Part shown: positions 1 through 7,177 of the stretch, piece by piece
Numbering within the stretch: the first letter of the stretch is position 1
Layout: each line of letters begins with the position of its first letter
Source of the DNA: Clostridia bacterium
Lineage (GTDB): Bacteria > Bacillota > Clostridia > Oscillospirales > Acutalibacteraceae
Direction: 5' to 3'
Length of the DNA: 11,937 bases
Assembly (NCBI GenBank): GCA_900767015.1
Contig: CAAFXQ010000156.1
Location: forward strand, 1 to 11,937
Notes under the pieces: model-generated
What the model was told of the DNA's origin: nothing
The model's database searches: none
The model's input: only the letters and a program-made list of their open reading frames with translations
Made by a program: the position numbers and the translations under genes

Positions 1-472
1 GAGTAATTTAGGTTTAGTATTCGCACTTTTAGGAGCTGCTTTCGCAGTTGCCTTTGCCGGCGCAGGTTCAGCAAAGGCCGTCGGTCTTGTCGGTCAGTCC
101 TCGGCGGGACTTCTTTCGGAAAATCCGTCGCTTTTCGGTAAGGTGCTTATTTTACAGCTTCTTCCCGGTACGCAGGGTCTTTACGGCTTCATTATTGCGC
201 TTTTCGTTTTCATCCGTACCCAGCTTCTTTCGGGAACACCGGCCGAGCTTACCTGGCAGCAGGGACTTTTGTATCTTGCGGCTTGTCTTCCGATTGCAAT
301 CGGCGGTTTCTTCTCTGCCGTCCATCAGGGCAAGGTCGCCGCAGCGGGTGTAAGCCTTGTTGCGAAAAAGCCCGAGCAGTCGGGCCGTGCGATCGCAATG
401 GCGTCACTTGTTGAGTTTTACGCAATCTTACCGTTCCTGATCTCTTTCCTTGCCGTTGTCAGCGTCGGCTGA
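1..472 (+). CDS. ntpK: V-type ATPase subunit K (rotor c-ring proteolipid), 5' truncated
   Basis: Membrane rotor subunit of a V1Vo ATPase that carries the coupling ion across the membrane. The reading frame is open from base 2, and the gene start lies before the window. The visible 156 residues give most of a duplicated four-helix proteolipid. The first helix is rich in Gly/Ala (GAAFAVAFAGAGSAKAVG), the second carries LLPGTQGLYGF, the third VHQGKVAAAG and the fourth LVEFYAILPFLISFL. The essential carboxylate is Glu at 413-415. The first hairpin has Gln (173-175) instead of a carboxylate, so there is one ion site per duplicated subunit, as in Enterococcus hirae NtpK. Residues equivalent to the known Na+ ligands L61, T64, Q65, Q110 and E139 are all present, as is Y68. 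This supports Na+ coupling, which is inferred from homology. It is followed 39 bp later by subunit E; the gene for subunit I is expected just upstream. Confidence 0.95.
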   Translation, partial: SNLGLVFALLGAAFAVAFAGAGSAKAVGLVGQSSAGLLSENPSLFGKVLILQLLPGTQGLYGFIIALFVFIRTQLLSGTPAELTWQQGLLYLAACLPIAIGGFFSAVHQGKVAAAGVSLVAKKPEQSGRAIAMASLVEFYAILPFLISFLAVVSVG

Positions 473-511
473 TTGTGAATACTTATTGATTTGGCAAAGG
501 AGATGATGAGT

Positions 512-1102
512 GTGACGGGACTTGAAAAAATTATCGAAAAAATCGCCGAAGACAGTGCCGAAGAATGTAAAACAATTCTTTCCGAAGCGAAGGCGCAGGC
601 GGATAAAATTGTTGCCGACGCAAGAAACGAGGCACGCAAAAAGGCGAACGACATTACCGACAAAGCAAAGGCACAGGCGGATAAAAAGCTTGCCGTCTCA
701 AAGTCGGGAGCAGAATCCATTACAAGAAACCGCTATCTCTCCGTTAAAAATGCAGTGGTCAACGACATAATCTCCGCCGCTTACGAGGAAATCGAAAAAA
801 TGAGTGATGAAGATTACTTTGACCTGCTTTATAAAATCTGTTTAAAGAACGTTGAGACGGGTGAGTGCGTCATGCGGCTTAACGAGAAAGACTTAAAGCG
901 TTTGCCCCGTGACTTTGAAGACAGAATCAACGGTGCGGTTTTCGAAAAGGCGGCCGTTCAGGTTTCCAAGAAGCCTTATGACATTGAAAACGGTTTTGTA
1001 CTGATCTATGATGATTTTGAAATCAATTGTACGTTACGGACTGTTTTTGACAGTGAAATGGACAAGCTGAAGGATATTTTAAGCCGAGAGCTGTTCAGCT
1101 GA
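512..1102 (+). CDS. ntpE: V-type ATPase subunit E (peripheral stalk)
   Basis: Stator stalk subunit that links the catalytic A3B3 head to membrane subunit I, normally as a heterodimer with a G-type coiled-coil protein. The 196-residue product begins MTGLEKIIEKIAEDSAEECK. It has a long charged alpha-helical N-terminal half (about residues 1-90, rich in Ala, Lys and Glu) and a globular C-terminal domain, the usual E architecture and length. The GTG at 512 is chosen as start because AAGGAG at 497-502 sits 9 nt before it. The longer TTG start at 491 would place that ribosome binding site inside the gene, and the GTG start also matches the family N-terminus. It sits between K and C, the gene order of the E. 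hirae ntp operon. Confidence 0.9.
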   Translation: MTGLEKIIEKIAEDSAEECKTILSEAKAQADKIVADARNEARKKANDITDKAKAQADKKLAVSKSGAESITRNRYLSVKNAVVNDIISAAYEEIEKMSDEDYFDLLYKICLKNVETGECVMRLNEKDLKRLPRDFEDRINGAVFEKAAVQVSKKPYDIENGFVLIYDDFEINCTLRTVFDSEMDKLKDILSRELFS

Positions 1103-1191
1103 GCGTGACTTGAATTTTCAGGAAAGGAAGCAGTAACGATACCGCTGAAAGGATTTTCCCCGAAAGCGATATTTTGTACTGCGTGGCGATT

Positions 1192-2163
1192 ATGATAAAA
1201 GATACCGATTACGCTTATGCAGACGCAAGGCTGAAAGCAAACGAAAATAAATTGCTGACAACTTCCGATATACAAATGCTTGTTTCCTGCCGGAGCGTAA
1301 AGGACTGTTATGATTTTCTTGCCGCAAAGGGCTGGAAACTCGATGAAACCGTCGGTCTTACCGAGGTTTTGAAACAGCAGAATCAGCAGCTGTGGCAGCT
1401 TCTTTCGGAATCCGTGCCGGATAAAAGCGTCCTGGACGTTCTTACCGTCTGCAACGATTATTTCAATTTAAAGGCCGCCTTGAAAGCCTCGTTCGTCGGG
1501 GCAAAGGCGGACAGACTGTTTGTCTATCCCACGTCGATCGATCTTGAAAAGCTTCAGACAAGCATAAGTCGTCATGATTTTGACGCTTTAGGCGAAAGAA
1601 TGGGAAATGCCGCCCGTGAGGCGTATCAGGCGGCTTTGACTTCGGAAAGCGGACAGGCGGCGGATATTATCATTGACCGTGCCGCCCTTGATGCGCTTTC
1701 TGCCCGCTCAAAAGAAAGCCAATGCGGCCTTGCTGAAGATATCGCAAGACTTCTTTGTACTTTCGCCGATATCAAGACGGCTTACCGCTCGGCAAGAACG
1801 GGAAAAAGCGCCTCTTTTCTTGAAAAAGCGATTTCGGACGGCGGAGCGCTTGACCGGAAAACGCTGATTGAAAAGAGCGAAAAAGGCGAAAAAGAGCTTT
1901 TGGAATATCTGCAAAAAACCGATTACAAAAAGGCTTCGTCTTTGCTTGCGAAAAGTACGGTCGAGTTTGAAAAATACTGTGACGACGCCGTTATCGAAGA
2001 AGCGAAGAAAGCAAAATACAGCTTCCTCGGCTTTGAGCCGGTTCTGGCCTTTTACTATGCCAAGCAGGCGGAACTGAAATGCGTCCGGATTATCATCGGC
2101 GCTAAGCAGAACGGACTTTCCGAAGAGGCTGTAAGAGAAAGGGTGAGAGCCTTATATGGTTAA
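1192..2163 (+). CDS. ntpC: V-type ATPase subunit C/d (V0D/AC39 family, central stalk socket)
   Basis: Connects the central shaft (D/F) to the membrane K ring. The ATG-start product is 323 residues and begins MIKDTDYAYADARLKANENK. It ends with the family's typical C-terminus, including FEPVLAFYYAKQAELKCVRI and GLSEEAVRERVRALYG, which matches AC39 proteins. The start is uncertain. ATG 1192 fits the family N-terminus but has no good ribosome binding site. In-frame GTG 1183 and TTG 1174 are alternatives. A strong GGAAAGGAAG lies at 1121-1130 with no usual start codon at correct spacing. The end overlaps the F gene by 8 bp, which suggests coupled translation. A second, divergent C-type gene lies at 11263. 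Confidence 0.88.
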   Translation: MIKDTDYAYADARLKANENKLLTTSDIQMLVSCRSVKDCYDFLAAKGWKLDETVGLTEVLKQQNQQLWQLLSESVPDKSVLDVLTVCNDYFNLKAALKASFVGAKADRLFVYPTSIDLEKLQTSISRHDFDALGERMGNAAREAYQAALTSESGQAADIIIDRAALDALSARSKESQCGLAEDIARLLCTFADIKTAYRSARTGKSASFLEKAISDGGALDRKTLIEKSEKGEKELLEYLQKTDYKKASSLLAKSTVEFEKYCDDAVIEEAKKAKYSFLGFEPVLAFYYAKQAELKCVRIIIGAKQNGLSEEAVRERVRALYG

Positions 2164-2470
2164 AAAAATAGCGGCCGTCGGCGACAGAGACAGCGTACAG
2201 GGCTTCGCTTCGATCGGGCTTGAGGTGTTTTTTGCCGATGAAAAGCAGGAAGCGGAAAAGCTTTTGAAAAGGCTTGCGAAAGAGGAGTATGCGGTGATCT
2301 ATATGACCGAGAAGCTTGCCTCTATGATACCGCAGGAAATCGAAAAATATACCGAGGCTGTCACGCCTGCCATTATCCTGATTCCCGGAGTCAGCGGGAA
2401 TACGGGTGACGGGCTCAAAAATGTCAGCCGATTTGTTGAAAAGGCAGTCGGCTCGGATATTATAAACTGA
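2156..2470 (+). CDS. atpF: V-type ATPase subunit F (central stalk; NtpG in E. hirae naming)
   Basis: Small globular subunit that binds the D shaft and helps regulate rotation and ATP hydrolysis. The 104-residue product is of normal length. It has the conserved N-terminal GDRDSVQGFASIGLEVFFAD and the C-terminal helix region IILIPGVSGNTGDGLKNVSR followed by FVEKAVGSDI, both diagnostic of the family. The ATG at 2156 lies inside the end of subunit C and is preceded by the purine-rich AGGGTGAGAG. It is called F in the archaeal/bacterial naming and G in E. hirae naming. It is followed by subunit A after 27 bp. Confidence 0.93.
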   Translation: MVKKIAAVGDRDSVQGFASIGLEVFFADEKQEAEKLLKRLAKEEYAVIYMTEKLASMIPQEIEKYTEAVTPAIILIPGVSGNTGDGLKNVSRFVEKAVGSDIIN

Positions 2471-2497
2471 TTATTTTATCGAAAAAGGTGATAGATT

Positions 2498-4267
2498 GTG
2501 AACAAAGGCACCATTACAAAAATCTCCGGTCCTCTTGTTGTGGCTTCCGGCATGAGGGAAGCGAATATGTTTGACGTTGTACGGGTCAGCGACAAAAGAC
2601 TGATCGGAGAAATCATTGAAATGCACGGCGACAGAGCGTCGATTCAGGTTTACGAGGAAACCTCGGGCCTTAAGACGGGCGAGCCGGTCGAAACAACAGG
2701 TGAGCCCTTAAGCGTTGAACTCGGACCGGGTCTTATCGGCTCGATTTTCGACGGAATCCAAAGACCGCTTGTCGAGATTATGAAAATCGCCGGCAACAAT
2801 CTGCAAAGAGGTATTGAGGTTCCGGCGTTAAGCCGTGAAAAGAAATGGAAGTTTATCCCCGAGGCCAAGGCCGGTGACGAGGTAAGCGAAGGCGATATTC
2901 TTGGCTTTGTTCAGGAAACCGATGTCGTCCGGCATAAGATTATGGTTCCGCCGAAAATGAGCGGTACCGTAAAAGAAATTTCCGAGGGCGAATTTACCGT
3001 TGAGGACACGATTGCGGTCATCACGGATAAAAAGGGTACCCTGCACCCGGTTACGCTAATGCAGAAATGGCCCGTCAGAAAGAGCAGACCCTTTTCTAAG
3101 AAGCTTTCGCCCGATATGCCGCTTGTGACGGGTCAAAGAGTCATTGACTCCCTGTTCCCGATTGCCAAAGGCGGTGTCGCCGCTATTCCGGGACCGTTCG
3201 GAAGCGGAAAAACCGTCACACAGCATCAGCTTGCCAAGTGGGCGGAGGCGGATATCGTCGTTTATATCGGCTGCGGCGAGCGAGGCAACGAGATGACCGA
3301 CGTATTAAACGAGTTCCCCGAGCTTATCGACCCGCATACCGGAAAGTCGCTCATGGAAAGAACCGTTCTGATTGCGAACACCTCGGATATGCCCGTTGCG
3401 GCAAGAGAAGCGTCCATTTATACGGGCATCACGATTGCCGAATATTTCCGTGACATGGGTTACAGCGTTGCGCTGATGGCGGACTCGACCTCACGTTGGG
3501 CGGAGGCTCTTCGTGAAATGTCGGGAAGACTCGAAGAAATGCCGGGCGAAGAGGGATATCCCGCTTACCTTGGGTCCCGACTTGCACAGTTTTACGAGCG
3601 TGCCGGACGGGTTATCTCCCTTGGCAAGGACGAAAGAGAAGGCTCCTTAAGCGTTATCGGTGCCGTATCACCCGCAGGCGGCGATATTTCCGAGCCGGTT
3701 ACGCAGGCGACGCTTCGTATTGTCAAGGTCTTCTGGGGACTTGATTCGTCCCTTGCGTATAAGCGACATTTCCCGGCGATTAACTGGCTGACAAGCTATT
3801 CGCTTTACGCTTCGTCGCTCGGTAAGTGGTTCAACGAAAACGTCAATTCCGAATGGACGGGGCTGCGGGCAAAAATCATGAAGCTTCTTTCCGAAGAAGC
3901 GGAATTGCAGGAAATTGTCAAGCTCGTCGGTATGGACGCTCTTTCACCGGGCGACCGGCTGAAAATGGAAGCCGCCCGCTCCATTCGAGAGGACTTTTTA
4001 CATCAGCTTGCTTTCCATGAGGTCGACACCTATTCGTCTTTAAAGAAGCAGTATCTGATGATGAAGCTTGTTATTACGTTTTATGAGATGTCCTGTCAGG
4101 CGCTCGAAAATTCGGCGGATATCGAAACGATACTGAAGCTTGACGAAAGAGAGCAGATCGGCCGATTCAAATATATTCCCGAAGACAGAATCGATGAAGA
4201 ATACGAAAAGATTGAGCGTTCGCTTGCGTCCTCGCTTGCCGAAGCCGAGAAAGGAGAGAGAGACTGA
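2498..4267 (+). CDS. ntpA: V-type ATPase catalytic subunit A
   Basis: Catalytic ATP-binding subunit of the A3B3 head. The 589-residue product has an N-terminal beta-barrel (about 1-70), the A-type 'bulge' insertion (about 110-190), the nucleotide-binding core and a C-terminal helical domain. Walker A GPFGSGKT is at about 232-239, with Lys238 encoded at 3209-3211. GER (Glu261, Arg262) follows, and Walker B VALMADS contains Asp329 (3482-3484). The ATPase alpha/beta signature PAINWLTSYS lies near 426-435. The numbering equals that of E. hirae NtpA at these sites. The GTG start at 2498 is supported by AAGGTG at 2485-2490. The stop shares a base with the start of subunit B (TGATG), a classic coupled junction. 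Confidence 0.98.
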   Translation: MNKGTITKISGPLVVASGMREANMFDVVRVSDKRLIGEIIEMHGDRASIQVYEETSGLKTGEPVETTGEPLSVELGPGLIGSIFDGIQRPLVEIMKIAGNNLQRGIEVPALSREKKWKFIPEAKAGDEVSEGDILGFVQETDVVRHKIMVPPKMSGTVKEISEGEFTVEDTIAVITDKKGTLHPVTLMQKWPVRKSRPFSKKLSPDMPLVTGQRVIDSLFPIAKGGVAAIPGPFGSGKTVTQHQLAKWAEADIVVYIGCGERGNEMTDVLNEFPELIDPHTGKSLMERTVLIANTSDMPVAAREASIYTGITIAEYFRDMGYSVALMADSTSRWAEALREMSGRLEEMPGEEGYPAYLGSRLAQFYERAGRVISLGKDEREGSLSVIGAVSPAGGDISEPVTQATLRIVKVFWGLDSSLAYKRHFPAINWLTSYSLYASSLGKWFNENVNSEWTGLRAKIMKLLSEEAELQEIVKLVGMDALSPGDRLKMEAARSIREDFLHQLAFHEVDTYSSLKKQYLMMKLVITFYEMSCQALENSADIETILKLDEREQIGRFKYIPEDRIDEEYEKIERSLASSLAEAEKGERD

Positions 4268-5640
4268 TGCCGAAAGAATATAAAACGATTCAGGAGGTCG
4301 CAGGTCCTCTGATGCTCGTGCGTAAAGTCGAGGGCGTAGCGTATAACGAGCTTGGCGAAATCGAGCTTGCAAACGGTGAAAAGCGGAACTGCCGTGTGCT
4401 TGAAATTGACGGCACGGACGCTTTGGTTCAGCTTTTTGAGCCGTCGTCGGGCATCAATCTTGCCGAAAGCAAGGTCAGATTCTTAGGCCGCCAGATGGAG
4501 CTCGGTGTATCCGAGGATATGCTCGGCAGAGTTTTTGACGGTCTCGGACGACCCATTGACGGCGGTCCGGCGATTATCCCCGATAAACGCCTTGACGTAA
4601 ACGGTACGCCGATGAATCCGGCGGCAAGAAGCTATCCGCAGGAGTTTATTCAGACCGGCGTTTCCGCCATTGACGGACTGAACACCCTTGTAAGAGGACA
4701 GAAGCTTCCGATATTCTCCGCCTCCGGTCTTCCGCACGCAGAGCTTGCCGCTCAGATTGCAAGACAAGCGAAGGTACTCGGTGATAACGAGCAGTTTGCC
4801 GTTGTTTTTGCCGCTATGGGTATCACGTTTGAAGAGTCCGAGTTCTTCGCCCGTTCTTTCCGTGAAACGGGAGCGATTGACCGTACGGTCATGTTCTCGA
4901 ATCTTGCGAACGACCCGGCGATTGAAAGAATTGCTACGCCGAAAATGGCACTGACCGCCGCCGAATATCTTGCGTTCGAAAAGGATATGCACGTCCTTGT
5001 CATTCTGACGGACATCACGAACTACGCCGATGCGCTTCGTGAGATCTCCGCCGCAAGAAAGGAAGTTCCCGGACGCCGTGGCTATCCCGGCTATATGTAT
5101 ACCGATCTGGCTTCGATTTATGAGCGTGCCGGACGGCAGAACGGCAAAAAGGGCAGTATCACCCTGATTCCGATTCTGACGATGCCCGAGGACGATAAAA
5201 CACACCCGATTCCCGACCTTACGGGTTACATCACCGAGGGTCAGATTATCTTAAGCCGTGAGCTTTACCGTAAGGGCGTAACGCCGCCGATTGACGTTCT
5301 TCCGTCTCTTTCGAGACTGAAGGATAAGGGTATCGGCGAGGGCAAGACCCGTGCCGACCATTCGAATACGATGAATCAGCTGTTCTCGGCTTATGCCCGT
5401 GGTAAGGACGCCAAGGAACTGATGGTTATCCTCGGCGAAGCGGCTTTGACCGATATTGATAAGCTGTATGCGAAGTTTGCGGACGAATTCGAAAAGCAAT
5501 ATGTTTCCCAGGGCTTCGAAACCGACCGGACGATTGAAGAGACGCTTGACCTCGGCTGGAAGTTGCTTTCGATTTTGCCGAGAAGCGAACTCAAGAGAAT
5601 CAGCGATGAATTCCTCGACAAGTATTATGATAAAAAGTAG
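4267..5640 (+). CDS. ntpB: V-type ATPase regulatory (non-catalytic) subunit B
   Basis: Alternates with A in the A3B3 head and contributes to the catalytic interface without hydrolysing ATP itself. The 457-residue product opens with a beta-barrel, then has the degenerate P-loop region SASGLPHAE (151-159) in place of a Walker A, the normal state for B. The alpha/beta signature PSLSRLKDKGIG starts near residue 346. Arg350 (codon 5314-5316) coincides with the known arginine finger of E. hirae NtpB. RRGYPGYMYTDLASIYERAG is also typical. The AGGAGAGAG before the ATG, within the end of subunit A, serves as ribosome binding site. Only 8 bp separate it from subunit D. Confidence 0.98.
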   Translation: MPKEYKTIQEVAGPLMLVRKVEGVAYNELGEIELANGEKRNCRVLEIDGTDALVQLFEPSSGINLAESKVRFLGRQMELGVSEDMLGRVFDGLGRPIDGGPAIIPDKRLDVNGTPMNPAARSYPQEFIQTGVSAIDGLNTLVRGQKLPIFSASGLPHAELAAQIARQAKVLGDNEQFAVVFAAMGITFEESEFFARSFRETGAIDRTVMFSNLANDPAIERIATPKMALTAAEYLAFEKDMHVLVILTDITNYADALREISAARKEVPGRRGYPGYMYTDLASIYERAGRQNGKKGSITLIPILTMPEDDKTHPIPDLTGYITEGQIILSRELYRKGVTPPIDVLPSLSRLKDKGIGEGKTRADHSNTMNQLFSAYARGKDAKELMVILGEAALTDIDKLYAKFADEFEKQYVSQGFETDRTIEETLDLGWKLLSILPRSELKRISDEFLDKYYDKK

Positions 5641-5648
5641 GTGACGAA

Positions 5649-6308
5649 ATGGCGGTAATGAATGTCAACCCGACACGAATGGAGCTTTCGAACCTTAAGA
5701 AAAAGCTTGTTACCGCTATGAGAGGTCACAAGCTTCTCAAGGACAAGCGGGACGAACTGATGCGTCAGTTTTTGCTTCTTGTCCGGGAGAACAAGGATCT
5801 GAGAAAAAAGGTTGAGGACGGGATTCGGGCTGCGAGTGCCCACATGGCAAAGGCCGCAAGCGTGATGAGCGACGAAGCGGTCGAGGTGGCGCTGATGATG
5901 CCGTCGCAGTCGATGAGCGTCGATGTCGAAGAAAAGAACGTGATGAGTGTCACCGTGCCCGTTTTCAAGCCCGAATATAAAACCGCCGTTGACGGCGAAA
6001 TCTATTCCTACGGCTATGCTTTTACGTCGTGCGATCTTGACGATGCGGTGAAAGCACTTTCGGACATTATGCCCGATATGCTCCGTCTTGCCGAAGTCGA
6101 AAAGAATTGTCAGCTGATGGCGGGCGAAATCGAGCGCACAAGACGAAGAGTCAATGCGCTTGAACACGTCATGATTCCGCAGTATCAGGACACGATCAAA
6201 TACATCACGATGAAGCTTGACGAAAACGAGCGGTCGAATACGACAAGACTGATGAAAGTAAAGGATATGATGCTCGAAAAAGCGCATCACTACAACTATG
6301 ACGGATGA
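5649..6308 (+). CDS. ntpD: V-type ATPase subunit D (central rotor shaft)
   Basis: Forms the antiparallel coiled-coil shaft that turns within A3B3. The 219-residue product has the family signature near its N-terminus: NPTRMELSNLKKKL, then AMRGHKLLKDKRDELMRQF. A second long helix lies near the C-terminus (RTRRRVNALEHVMIPQYQDT), with a short variable globular region between. Length is normal. The ATG at 5649 is preceded by TAGGTGACGA, which overlaps the end region of subunit B. Its last 11 bp overlap the start of the S4-domain gene, so that gene is probably co-translated. Confidence 0.96.
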   Translation: MAVMNVNPTRMELSNLKKKLVTAMRGHKLLKDKRDELMRQFLLLVRENKDLRKKVEDGIRAASAHMAKAASVMSDEAVEVALMMPSQSMSVDVEEKNVMSVTVPVFKPEYKTAVDGEIYSYGYAFTSCDLDDAVKALSDIMPDMLRLAEVEKNCQLMAGEIERTRRRVNALEHVMIPQYQDTIKYITMKLDENERSNTTRLMKVKDMMLEKAHHYNYDG

Positions 6309-7077
6309 TGAACTTCTGCTTGCCAAAGCAAGAGAATTGAAAACGAGAAGCGAAGACAATTCGTTTCTTACGGCGACGAACTTTCTTGACGAAAGACAGC
6401 GGTCGCTGATAAGCTCGCTTGAAAAAGAGCAGAACAAATTTACCGACACGTTTTATTTCGGCGGATATAATGAAGCCGGGCGAACGGCGGCGGTGTTTGT
6501 GCCGAAGTTTTTCGAAGTGACGGATATAGAATCCTTTTTTCTTGAAAATCCTGACGAGTGTCCGTTTTGCCTGATCCGTATTGATAAGGACCGGTTCACT
6601 TCGCTTTCACATCGGGACTATCTCGGTGCGTTGATGGCGCTCGGCATAAAAAGAGAGATGCTCGGCGATCTTTTGGTTGACGAAAGCGGCTGTTTTGTGC
6701 CCTGCGTCAGAAGCGTAAAAAGCTTTATCGTAAGTCAGCTTGAATCGGTCGGGCGGGCAAGTGTCAGGGCTTATGAAGTGTCCTTTTCCGAGATTGCCCG
6801 TTCCGAAGCGAAAAGCGAGGAAATCATCTGCTTTGTTTCGTCCCTGCGGCTTGACAATGCGGTCGGTGCGGCTTTTTCGGTCTCACGGACAAAGGCCTCG
6901 GAAGCGATTGAAAAGGGTCTTGTTTTCGTCAATTCCGTTCAAGTTTTTAAGCCCGATTATAAGCTTTCCGAGGGCTGTACCCTTGTTTTCCGTGGAAAAG
7001 GTAAGGCGGTTGTTGAGGAAATCTTAGGCGAAAGCAAAAAGGGCAGGCTGAGAATCAGAATCAAAAAGTATATATGA
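6298..7077 (+). CDS. ylmH: YlmH-like S4-domain RNA-binding protein
   Basis: The 259-residue product is recognised as YlmH-like. It has a central conserved block SHRDYLGALMALGIKRE (104-120), followed by GDLLVDESGCFVPCV. A C-terminal S4 RNA-binding domain spans about 180-245, with SSLRLDNAVGAAFSVSRTKA, then EKGLVFVN and the glycine-marked strand FRGKGKAVV. In Bacillus subtilis YlmH binds the 50S subunit and has been linked to ribosome-associated quality control; an equivalent role here is inferred. The ATG overlaps the end of subunit D by 11 bp, so it belongs to the ATPase transcript. That is unusual, because in Bacillus it sits in the ylm cluster next to cell-division genes. No strong ribosome binding site is visible, which fits translational coupling. 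The gene is followed by terminator hairpins. Confidence 0.85.
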   Translation: MTDDELLLAKARELKTRSEDNSFLTATNFLDERQRSLISSLEKEQNKFTDTFYFGGYNEAGRTAAVFVPKFFEVTDIESFFLENPDECPFCLIRIDKDRFTSLSHRDYLGALMALGIKREMLGDLLVDESGCFVPCVRSVKSFIVSQLESVGRASVRAYEVSFSEIARSEAKSEEIICFVSSLRLDNAVGAAFSVSRTKASEAIEKGLVFVNSVQVFKPDYKLSEGCTLVFRGKGKAVVEEILGESKKGRLRIRIKKYI

Positions 7078-7084
7078 CAGCAAG

Positions 7085-7115
7085 CCGTCGGACGAATATG
7101 CTCGGCGGTATTTTT
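7085..7115 (+). terminator. Intrinsic terminator of the first V-ATPase operon
   Basis: CCGTCG (7085-7090) pairs with CGGCGG (7103-7108), including one G-T wobble, around a 12-nt loop. It is followed by TATTTTTA. The stem is short, so this is a moderate candidate that lies 7 bp after the S4-protein stop codon. Confidence 0.5.
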
Positions 7116-7121
7116 AATGAA

Positions 7122-7157
7122 AAAACGTCAGCACAGCGGCCGCTATGCTGACGTTTT
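7122..7157. terminator. Bidirectional terminator hairpin between convergent genes
   Basis: Perfect 12-bp inverted repeat: AAAACGTCAGCA (7122-7133) and TGCTGACGTTTT (7146-7157). The 12-nt centre itself contains the 10-bp palindrome AGCGGCCGCT. The stem ends carry A/T runs on both sides, so it can stop transcription from the ATPase operon (+) and from the acyl-CoA ligase gene (-), whose stop codon is 21 bp away. Confidence 0.8.
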
Positions 7158-7177
7158 GAATGAATGATTACTTCTTT

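Noticed and set aside
4483..5205. 240-codon open frame on the minus strand
   Set aside because: Antisense to subunit B, with low-complexity Arg/Gly-rich translation typical of a shadow frame.
5625..6449. 274-codon open frame on the minus strand
   Set aside because: Antisense to the well supported subunit D gene and the start of the S4 gene; no ribosome binding site or family resemblance.
7135..7144. 10-bp palindrome AGCGGCCGCT as a protein binding site
   Set aside because: It is the centre of the terminator hairpin between convergent genes, which explains it well enough.
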